Positions 35,123 through 45,900 of a stretch of DNA of 64,000 nucleotides are shown one piece after another. The notes below the pieces were generated by a model. That model saw only the letters and a list, made by a program, of their open reading frames with translations, did not search any database and had not been told where the DNA came from. Source of the DNA: Mucor racemosus. Its lineage: Eukaryota > Mucoromycota > Mucoromycetes > Mucorales > Mucoraceae. A program made the position numbers and the translations under genes. Location of the stretch: contig JAPEHQ010000002.1 of NCBI GenBank assembly GCA_027405735.1, positions 1,860,001 to 1,924,000 of the forward strand. Direction: 5' to 3'. The first letter of the stretch is position 1, and every line of letters begins with the position of its first letter.

Positions 35123-36349
35123 TGCTTAAATTATCGAGGTAGATCTCAATGTGTAAATGTAATTTATTATAATTTTGAAAGTAAACGATGTATATTTATA
35201 CTGAATAGTAAATGGCGCAGCCAAACCAAAAGAAAATTTGTGGAGACCTAAAAGACAGAAAGGGAAATCCCTTTCATTTGGCATTTTGAGATTTTTGATC
35301 CAGAAAACAAAAAAATTCGGCACCTTTCTCCTTATTACGTGAATGACTATATAGACTTTTTTTTTTTTTTTTTTTGACTCAAATTAACGTTTCATGTGAT
35401 TTGATTTCTCTTTTATTTTTATGCGTCATATTCCATCTTTCTCTTGTTATGCGTCATATTTAGTTTTATTATTACCAAGTAGTCGTAGTTAGTAGTAGAG
35501 CAATATCATATTTCTAGTTGAATGCAGGTAACGTGGCATGAAGCATTTGACAAAAGCATTCGCTCGTTATTCGATTTACATAAAACAGAAGCTGACTTGA
35601 GCTACTGTATTATGTTTGCCGGTTTTTTTTCTTCAAATTTGTCTAGAAGTTCTATAATTTCTTGGATCATTGCATGCTTATTTTGAGTAACAACCACCCA
35701 AATCAGTAAATCTTGTTGTGGCACCTTCTGACCTACCCTAAGGATATTGGTTGGGTGTAGGCATAAGAATTCTAATTTGCCATCATAGATCAACTTGAAA
35801 ATTTATTGCTTACCTTCAATTGTGCCGATGTTTATTTTGTGTTGATATAGACTAAATGGAAGAAAATTAAGTATACTTTCGCATCATAACATATATTGTA
35901 TTGACTTCCTTTGCACGTATCTTGAAAGCTTTGACACAGAATTTCTTTTTATCTATGTTATTAACTGATTGTCTAGATGTAAGTTATACAAGTACCGAAT
36001 TAATCTGATTTCGTAACCCTTTGTTTGTTAATGCATTCGATATTAAAAATCCACAAGATACGTTTTACTACGGAATATAGAAAACTTTGTATATATGCTA
36101 TATCAGACAATTCATAACTTGATGCTATTGCTAACCAGCATTATATAATTTCATTATTTTAAACTGTTGCCTTCGTCATATCGTACATTGGTAAGCAAAA
36201 ATTCTCTGTTTCCAATCGATGATATCTCTATCTATTCTAAAGATTTTTGAAATTATGGCATATAGTACATCAAATTAAAGGGAAAATTCACAAAATAAAA
36301 TTTGCACCAGTCTTGTATGCGTTTGGAAGCTTTTCGCATTCTTCACACT
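35123..36349. other. Intergenic, with one unassigned short ORF
   Basis: Mostly AT-rich and gene-free. A 63-codon minus-strand ORF (35602-35793; GKLEFLCLHPTNILRVGQKV then QQDLLIWVVV) has a more protein-like composition than the random ORFs nearby and could be a lone exon or gene fragment. I find no intact partner exons. A T17-18 tract lies near 35358-35376. Confidence 0.35.
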
Positions 36350-38458
36350 AATCTTCAAAACCAGAATATGCTATCTTTTCTATAGTTAACTCCATATGAA
36401 ACTAATTATGAAATATACTTTGAGCATTATAAAATATATACAAATTGGCTACATTACGTTGCCTTTTCCTAAATTTATTTCATACCTCATGAAAGGCATG
36501 AAAACACGTAAAATTCATTGTTATTCCCTTAAAAACTAAATCCGATTTTTCAACTTTACTCAACTTTTTTGTTCACTAAATAATACCAACAAAAAATTAT
36601 ATACCAATGTACCTAAGATGCTCAATTTTAATCCAAAAACGCATATCCTGAAATATCCTATTTTTTGCAGTTGATATAACGTTTACGGTGCTAACGTTTC
36701 AGATTTCTACAGGTATTTCACCGCTAAAAACAAAAAACTTTGAGCCTTCATATCTCTTCAAAAAAATATGCTATACTAAAAACTTCTAATAATAAAACTT
36801 ACTTGTCTTAAAGCGCTTTATGACATATTTAATTATAAAAAAATTCTAAGCACTTTTTTTTAAAAAACCCTGTTTTTTACCTTTTTTTTAATACATTACA
36901 TATTATTCGCTAAATTGAACAGCATTTTTTTTTACATTCATATCATCAACCTCATTGAGCCCTCCCGGATCCAATTTAGTTCTTTGCAAAATATTGAGTT
37001 TTCGTGGAGATATCCTCAAAAATACGTAAAAAAGAATATTTCTCGGTTTTGCTTCAATTTTTCCCTTGCATACCCTCATCCTAAATTCTGAATTTGAAAA
37101 AAAAATTGACAAAAATCTCGTTTTCTCCACAAAAAATCCAGTTAGAAGGTTCAGCAAAGACTCAATCGATAGCTAGTTTCATTATGCATTATCTTCACTA
37201 TTTTTATTTGATATATTTTAATAAAAAGTGATGTGTATATTCAAAAACCTCCAAAAATTCAATTGCATTTTACGCAAAGCTTAATGCGAAAAAATTGTCT
37301 AAATTTTATTTAGGCAGATGCAAGATTCAAACATGTCCAAAAACTATTTAATGTGCTAGGTCTACTTATTTTGCAGTTCATCAGCTATTAAACAAATTTG
37401 TTTTTTGAATCATTTCCTGATCGATTTGAATGATCGATTTTTAAATTCAGTTACCATAAGTTTTAAGCTGTAATATGAACTGTTATTTTGATTATCTCTG
37501 TTGTATGTCATCAAACACCATAATTTATGACTTTCTAATTAAAGTACTAATATACCTTACAATCCATTGATTACGACATGTAGTGTATAGTGTGTAATGA
37601 TCTGTAATTTTGGACTAATAACGAAGGTGGATAATAGGCTTATAGATATTATTCTTGCTATTATAAATTGGTGATTATTGAATTGATGAAGGTTGGTGTT
37701 CGTACTGTATTTGTAAACTAAATATTTATTAGCGAATAAATAAAAGTAAAGCGAGTGTAACATGACAGATGGATCTACAACGGATCATGTAATGATTACC
37801 TTGTAATATTTATACAAGGAATGAGTACTACGGCCAAATTATGCTTCCCATGGGCATAATGATTTATTACACATATGGGCAGAATAAAGAAATCTGTGTA
37901 GACCAGGCAGCCCAGATGAGCTGAGCAATGAGATCAAGGTTTTTTAGTCAATTTACTAAGGTATATCAATCATAATATAATTAATAACGAAGATAATTTG
38001 AATGATCTAAAGCAGATGTGTCGTATATTTTCAGGTTTGATAAATAATATTTAAAAAAGAATACAATTAAAAGAGAATGAGTAATGAATCAGTTCTTCAA
38101 CTGTATAATAAAACAAGATATAGTTTATTTAGATATAAAAGTATGACCTTTTATATTGATTTGACATTGAGATTCTGCGATGTAATTTAAGGCACTATCG
38201 AGCCATTAGATCTGTTTGATAGTAATCTATGGATTGAAATGGATTAGTCATAATTTACCCGTTCTTGCAAAGCAGCTTGTGAGTTGTCTTGTTTCAATAC
38301 TGCGCTAAATGTACTTGGATGTTGATTTGATAGCTATTTAATTGATTAACCGCTGGGATAAAATAATATGGTGTCATAATTGAGGTCCAAGTGTTCTTGG
38401 TAATTACTGGATCAAACTTGGTACGCTAGGAGCTTCTTATATCTAATATCAAGACTTC

Positions 38459-38604
38459 ACTACGAAGAAAAAATCCTTTAATTCTCTTAATTGTGCCACA
38501 TTAAGGAAAATAAGACAAGATTTAAAAAAAATAAGCAGTGAGAATTTTCTTATTTTCCTTAATGTGGCACAATTAAGAGAATTAAGAGATTTTTTCTTCA
38601 TAGT
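38459..38604. mobile_element. 146-bp hairpin MITE inserted in left arm only
   Basis: Nearly the whole element is an inverted repeat of about 57 bp per arm: it opens ACTACGAAGAAAAAATC and ends GATTTTTTCTTCATAGT, with central arms sharing TTAATTGTGCCACATTAAGG. Flanks are ACTTC (38454-38458) and ACTTT (38605-38609). The other palindrome arm carries the empty site AAGACTTTGCAC, so insertion with a 5-bp duplication (one base since changed) is directly visible. No coding capacity; a non-autonomous DNA transposon. Confidence 0.9.
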
Positions 38605-40564
38605 ACTTTGCACTTCAATACATGTCGTAGTCAATAGATTGTAAAATGTATTGATACTATAGAAAATGATAGCGTATGATACTAGGTGGAATACAACCAG
38701 ATGTCAGTTGCTCTAATTCAACAGAATTGCCTTATTGACGAGATACATCAATTTGAAATTTGGGGTTTGAACGAGCTCTGCTGTCCATATTCTTCTTTCG
38801 AAGAAGACCAACAAACGGGAACAACGACAACAACCTGTTTGGCAACACTAAAAGTATTTATGTCTTTGTAAAATTTTGTTTGTAACACATAAAAACGACT
38901 GATTTAGGATTGTTTTTCTCTTTTCTTCCCCACTCTTTCCTCAGCTCTTTTATTTATGTTTAAAACTACAAAAAAAAAAGACCAATATTTTTTATAAGCT
39001 GAAATCAAGTAGCAGATACAAGTACATGTTTTTCCTATTGTTTATTTGGAAAAGAATTATAAACTGTCAATGTTAGGGCGCATTATAATATTTTTTCTCG
39101 AACAAAAAAAGCATTCTAGACTTAGTCATTTTGTTCCATCATCTACGTTATAATCAATGCTTCTTTGGTTTAAAATCAATACCTACCTGCAGAAAAATTG
39201 ATGATTATAAAAGTATGATATATAGTATTGACTGGATTTGAATGAATGAATGAATGAATAAACTCTTGTTAATCTACTTAGTTTCTAAAAAATATTTGTT
39301 TCTGTTTAATGATCTACAGCCAAGAAGAGAAAAACAAGATATTGTCTTGTATACCACTATCAACTATCAAAGGCACACCATAACCATTGCTTTTTAATTG
39401 ATTTTACTAATAAATCAATTTTTATATATTGAAAATAAAGGCATATTTAGTTCAAAACGTTTGAAACAATTCAATTATGCTAGTTTACATGGTTTATCAT
39501 CTCTTGCTCATTCAATTGCTATATTTGATTTTAATATTTCGCTTATTATACTGCTACATCAGCTCGTTCGTCCATTAGAATAAACTCACCATCCTTGATT
39601 AGCGTATTTATCACAACAGTCGTCCATTATTAGCTCATGGCATGCAAAACTAATAAAAGGGGTCGTCAAATATCATGTTTATCTGATTCAACTGCTGATG
39701 CTAAACTAACATCAAATTAGTTGTGCTGACTCACAATAGAGTAAGGCGTTTTATCAAGTACGACGTTGGCGTTCAATGTATTTTAAAATTGAACAGATAG
39801 ATATATGATTCATGCAGAGATGTATGAATGCGTGAGAGAGCTCAGATCTATGAATACAAAAAAATGATCCAAATTGTGATGCTTCGTCAACCTGTACGAG
39901 ATTTTTTTGTGGCGATACCTGGTGGCTGAAGTATAATTTAGGCATTTAATTGTCAAATGTATCAAATCAAGATGAAGTAGATTGGTTGATATAACGGATA
40001 ATAAATGAAATGTCATTTATTGAATGGGTGGATGTAAATGTATAAAGCAAAGCTTACTTTTGAATGAAAGTACTAATTATTCTAATTAACATCAATAGGT
40101 TCAAAAAGCATAGTTAAACGCAATCATTGCTACTGAATTGTATTCTTTGATATGCAGAAACCTCGAAGCACTATTTATTCTTTTTTTTTTGGCAACGCTA
40201 CAAATCATCGTTCAATATGACTGGATATTATTAATGAATCAGAAAAAATACTACTGGTAAAAAACTGATACCCAGATGTACATCGAGGTCAAGATTGATA
40301 AAAGGTACATTCATTGTATAGTGGAAAACGCAACATTTTGATGGATAGAAATTACAGTACCAAGAAGATGTTGTGTTTGCCTCAGGATTTCTAAAAGAGT
40401 TTAAAAGCATACTTCATTCAAATTTACTTAGATGTTAAATACTCACCATGTGCTACAGTATTAGTATAATCTTGTTTTTGTTTAATTGCTGTATTATTAT
40501 TATTAAAAATTGAGCTTTTTATAGCTTAGAACAATAACAATGGGATATTTCTGATTTTAGATTG

Positions 40565-40795
40565 ACATTTATCATAAGGCGGGTTGATGATACATTTGGT
40601 ACTACTGTTGATGGAACCAGTCAATTTAATTTATGGAATTTGAATGCAAATACCGAGAAACCATTTGTAAGTACTTACGTTGGTTCTGGTAAAGTATTGA
40701 ACAAATTGGCTTGAGACAAAGATGATAAAAAAAAGGCGGTAATAATAATAGGTTCCAGTGATGACCATGTTTATGTTTATAATATTGGAGAGCTA
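40565..40795 (+). pseudogene. Dynein intermediate chain fragment (left-arm copy)
   Basis: Translation reads TFGTTVDGTSQFNLWNLNAN, TEKPFVSTYVGSGKVLNKLA, a TGA stop at 40712-40714, then DKDDKKKAVIIIGSSDDHVY and VYNIGEL. This matches two consecutive WD repeats near the C-terminus of the cytoplasmic dynein intermediate chain, where the family has ATxDGTGxLxLWNLN, then ALNKLxWDKxGxKxAxGSSDGHVYVYDIGEL. The stop replaces the conserved Trp (TGG to TGA). The rest of the gene is missing here: no upstream WD repeats or N-terminal light-chain-binding region. A decayed fragment carried by the palindrome, not a working gene. Confidence 0.85.
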
Positions 40796-41980
40796 AGACT
40801 AAAACTCAATGTAAACCACCTCTAGCGCAGTAATTACAAAGTAATACTATATCATCGTCAAATAAACTATCACGCAATATTAACTTGTATAAAAATTTAC
40901 AGCAATAAGCTTGAATTGAGTGGGTATAAAATCGTTAATTCTTGAAAAAGTTCACAAGTATTATAAAATTTCTTATTTTTAAGACTTACAAGGCTTATAA
41001 GCGGAATATTAATTTAGAAAATTATTTTTGTCCAGATCATCAATTTTGACATTTTTTAATTTTTTTTTTTCTGATTTTGCAAATCTAGAGTTAATTATAC
41101 TATCAATTATAAAAATAAAAAATATACACATATACAGAATTTAGCGCTCTATTTGCTCAATAAAAAATAACAAACATTTTTATTGCAAAATATTACATGA
41201 GAATCCTTTAACCAAAATTCCGTTTTTGGGACAAAAGTGCAAAGTTTCATTACTTAACATTTAATATTAAGCTTTTATAAAATGTGTATTAGCTATAGCT
41301 ACAATTTTCTCTCACAATGTAGTATATTTAATCGTTGATTTTGGTATCAAAATTTGATTTTTCTGTTTTTTGATCAAAATCATGAGTGTTGGTAAGGGTG
41401 AAATGAGCCCCGAAAATGTCCGCTACAAAAACTGAATTTTCAGACCGTAAATGGTTAAATATAAAAAAAAATTAAAAAAAACGCATTTTTATTTAAAACT
41501 TAGATATATACCATAGAATAAGAGACTTAGTCGTTCGATATTGCTATGCTCAATTACGGCGTTGCTCTATGGGCTCGCTTTTGCAATTTTTTAATGAATC
41601 TTCTATAACATAATAACAGCCGGGTTTTCTGGTAGAAAATGCATGTTTCCATGATATATAACAGATATTGCCATTTTGTTTAGTTTATGGGTTGATGTGC
41701 TGTAATCCTGTAATGCTGCTTTTACATTGTTGGCGGAAGTGTGTAATTTAGCAGGGTTTTAATTGCGCTAAATAATGTAAAGCCTTAAAAACCCTTCTCT
41801 ACGTGCGTTATTTCTCTCTTTTTGCTTTTATATTCCAAGGATATTATTCACCGTTTGATAAGGCATATCAGACTATCAAGCTGGTATTCTTTTCTTCTAT
41901 CTGAATATGCATGCTAACATAAAGGGACTAATGTTTTTGATATAGTAGGTAGCAGTTGTTATATTAGAGACTGATATTTT

Positions 41981-42906
41981 TATTTAACTGTATTCTATGA
42001 TCAAATATCATTATTTACTACTGCATTGTTGGACGTATTTCTTGATTACCAGATCAAATCGAAGGCAATGATATATATACTGTATATTATATCTATTTAT
42101 TGAAAAGCTAGAACTGGCTACAAACTCACGAAATGCTCCAGGAAAGTGATAAAATTTCAAATTACATAGCAACACAAAAAAGAATAATCTAATGTCTTGT
42201 CTAATAACAATATTTTTGGTCGTAGCTATACTTAAAAACAAATCTTTTTATAGCTGACAATCATAAAAAACTAAAATAGTAAGTTTAAAGAAGGTTAACT
42301 TGGTTAAATTTTATGAGTGATAAAGTAACATTTATAATCTTAGATCTACCTTGCGGTCTAAATTTAAGTAGTAAGTGTTATTTAAGTTTATGCTCGAGCA
42401 AAAACCATTGCTGCTGTAAATATTATAGTTATTATAAACATATTTGCAAATGATGATAATCGTAAATATATTAGTTCTTGCATGTATTGCTCTACATCAA
42501 CAACGTATTGAATTGTATTATTGTCTATAATCTATATTAATAAGAGCAAATGTAATTTAAAACCCATTATTCCAATAAAAAACGCAATGGAATTTTCAGA
42601 ACGGCACGATGCTCACATACAAACCAATTTGTGCCCATACAATCGGCTCATTATGCTCATGGTCAGATTTCTTATTATGCACAATAGGGGTAATGATATG
42701 CTGATGGACAATTAGACTATTATGCACACATGGGATTAATGTCATGCACATGGACAGAATCTATAAATCTTCACATACAGGCTTCGCATTGTGCTCGTGT
42801 GCAGTTTTTTTGTTGTGCCCGTGTGCATCTTGTTATATTTTTAGCCATATTCAGTGGGCACAACAGCTAAGGCTATAGTGTGCAGCACAGGTCGGCCGTA
42901 GTGATG
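41981..42906. other. Centre (loop) of giant palindrome with degenerate tandem repeats
   Basis: A 926-bp single-copy spacer. About 42620-42840 contains a series of loosely repeated units built on TTATGCTCATGGACAGA-like sequence (TTATGCTCATGGTCAG, TATGCTGATGGACA, GTCATGCACATGGACAG, TTGTGCTCGTGTGCAG, TTGTGCCCGTGTGCAT). A related motif (CATATGGGCAGAATAAAG, about 37872-37889 and its mirror) occurs inside the arms. No gene; the 76-codon minus ORF at 42011-42241 is unsupported. Confidence 0.8.
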
Positions 42907-45900
42907 AAAATATCAGTCTCTAATATAACAACTGCTACCTACTATATCAAAAACATTAGTCCCTTTATGTTAGCATGCATATTCAGATAGAAGAAAAGAA
43001 TACCAGCTTGATAGTCTGATATGCCTTATCAAACGGTGAATAATATCCTTGGAATATAAAAGCAAAAAGAGAGAAATAACGCACGTAGAGAAGGGTTTTT
43101 AAGGCTTTACATTATTTAGCGCAATTAAAACCCTGCTAAATTACACACTTCCGCCAACAATGTAAAAGCAGCATTACAGGATTACAGCACATCAACCCAT
43201 AAACTAAACAAAATGGCAATATCTGTTATATATCATGGAAACATGCATTTTCTACCAGAAAACCCGGCTGTTATTATGTTATAGAAGATTCATTAAAAAA
43301 TTGCAAAAGCGAGCCCATAGAGCAACGCCGTAATTGAGCATAGCAATATCGAACGACTAAGTCTCTTATTCTATGGTATATATCTAAGTTTTAAATAAAA
43401 ATGCGTTTTTTTTAATTTTTTTTTATATTTAACCATTTACGGTCTGAAAATTCAGTTTTTGTAGCGGACATTTTCGGGGCTCATTTCACCCTTACCAACA
43501 CTCATGATTTTGATCAAAAAACAGAAAAATCAAATTTTGATACCAAAATCAACGATTAAATATACTACATTGTGAGAGAAAATTGTAGCTATAGCTAATA
43601 CACATTTTATAAAAGCTTAATATTAAATGTTAAGTAATGAAACTTTGCACTTTTGTCCCAAAAACGGAATTTTGGTTAAAGGATTCTCATGTAATATTTT
43701 GCAATAAAAATGTTTGTTATTTTTTATTGAGCAAATAGAGCGCTAAATTCTGTATATGTGTATATTTTTTATTTTTATAATTGATAGTATAATTAACTCT
43801 AGATTTGCAAAATCAGAAAAAAAAAAATTAAAAAATGTCAAAATTGATGATCTGGACAAAAATAATTTTCTAAATTAATATTCCGCTTATAAGCCTTGTA
43901 AGTCTTAAAAATAAGAAATTTTATAATACTTGTGAACTTTTTCAAGAATTAACGATTTTATACCCACTCAATTCAAGCTTATTGCTGTAAATTTTTATAC
44001 AAGTTAATATTGCGTGATAGTTTATTTGACGATGATATAGTATTACTTTGTAATTACTGCGCTAGAGGTGGTTTACATTGAGTTTTAGTCTTAGCTCTCC
44101 AATATTATAAACATAAACATGGTCATCACTGGAACCTATTATTATTACCGCCTTTTTTTTATCATCTTTGTCTCAAGCCAATTTGTTCAATACTTTACCA
44201 GAACCAACGTAAGTACTTACAAATGGTTTCTCGGTATTTGCATTCAAATTCCATAAATTAAATTGACTGGTTCCATCAACAGTAGTACCAAATGTATCAT
44301 CAACCCGCCTTATGATAAATGTCAATCTAAAATCAGAAATATCCCATTGTTATTGTTCTAAGCTATAAAAAGCTCAATTTTTAATAATAATAATACAGCA
44401 ATTAAACAAAAACAAGATTATACTAATACTGTAGCACATGGTGAGTATTTAACATCTAAGTAAATTTGAATGAAGTATGCTTTTAAACTCTTTTAGAAAT
44501 CCTGAGGCAAACACAACATCTTCTTGGTACTGTAATTTCTATCCATCAAAATGTTGCGTTTTCCACTATACAATGAATGTACCTTTTATCAATCTTGACC
44601 TCGATGTACATCTGGGTATCAGTTTTTTACCAGTAGTATTTTTTCTGATTCATTAATAATATCCAGTCATATTGAACGATGATTTGTAGCGTTGCCAAAA
44701 AAAAAAGAATAAATAGTGCTTCGAGGTTTCTGCATATCAAAGAATACAATTCAGTAGCAATGATTGCGTTTAACTATGCTTTTTGAACCTATTGATGTTA
44801 ATTAGAATAATTAGTACTTTCATTCAAAAGTAAGCTTTGCTTTATACATTTACATCCACCCATTCAATAAATGACATTTCATTTATTATCCGTTATATCA
44901 ACCAATCTACTTCATCTTGATTTGATACATTTGACAATTAAATGCCTAAATTATACTTCAGCCACCAGGTATCGCCACAAAAAAATCTCGTACAGGTTGA
45001 CGAAGCATCACAATTTGGATCATTTTTTTGTATTCATAGATCTGAGCTCTCTCACGCATTCATACATCTCTGCATGAATCATATATCTATCTGTTCAATT
45101 TTAAAATACATTGAACGCCAACGTCGTACTTGATAAAACGCCTTACTCTATTGTGAGTCAGCACAACTAATTTGATGTTAGTTTAGCATCAGCAGTTGAA
45201 TCAGATAAACATGATATTTGACGACCCCTTTTATTAGTTTTGCATGCCATGAGCTAATAATGGACGACTGTTGTGATAAATACGCTAATCAAGGATGGTG
45301 AGTTTATTCTAATGGACGAACGAGCTGATGTAGCAGTATAATAAGCGAAATATTAAAATCAAATATAGCAATTGAATGAGCAAGAGATGATAAACCATGT
45401 AAACTAGCATAATTGAATTGTTTCAAACGTTTTGAACTAAATATGCCTTTATTTTCAATATATAAAAATTGATTTATTAGTAAAATCAATTAAAAAGCAA
45501 TGGTTATGGTGTGCCTTTGATAGTTGATAGTGGTATACAAGACAATATCTTGTTTTTCTCTTCTTGGCTGTAGATCATTAAACAGAAACAAATATTTTTT
45601 AGAAACTAAGTAGATTAACAAGAGTTTATTCATTCATTCATTCATTCAAATCCAGTCAATACTATATATCATACTTTTATAATCATCAATTTTTCTGCAG
45701 GTAGGTATTGATTTTAGACCAAAGAAGCATTGATTATAACGTAGATGATGGAACAAAATGACTAAGTCTAGGATGCTTTTTTTGTTCGAGAAAAAATATT
45801 ATAATGCGCCCTAACATTAACAGTTAATAATTCATTTCCAAATAAACAATAGGAAAAACATGTACTTGTATCTGCTACTTGATTTCAGCTTATAAAAAAT

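Larger units (their letters stand above)
36350..41980 (+). repeat. Giant palindrome (palindrome 2), left arm
   Basis: The reverse complement of 42907-48390. Inner positions pair as x + y = 84887 with no net indel from at least 39398 to 41980. In all stretches compared between 39171 and 41980 the arms are identical. The first outward difference I found is at 39170 (T here, C-equivalent in the partner at 45717). Beyond it the arms differ by scattered transitions and small indels. The outer 0.8 kb belongs to the AT-rich family also seen at 16795-17410. The arm holds a dynein intermediate chain fragment and a nested hairpin element. Several 60-76 aa ORFs recur in both arms but show no protein-like features. 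Confidence 0.95.

Noticed and set aside
42620..42840. Spaced repeats as a CRISPR-like array
   Set aside because: Units are degenerate and spacing is irregular, no cas genes occur, and the genome is eukaryotic.
39754..45133. Identical short ORFs in both palindrome arms (for example 39810-40016 and 44871-45077) as conserved genes
   Set aside because: Their identity follows from arm identity. They overlap each other in different frames, lack splice or promoter features and have AT-driven composition.
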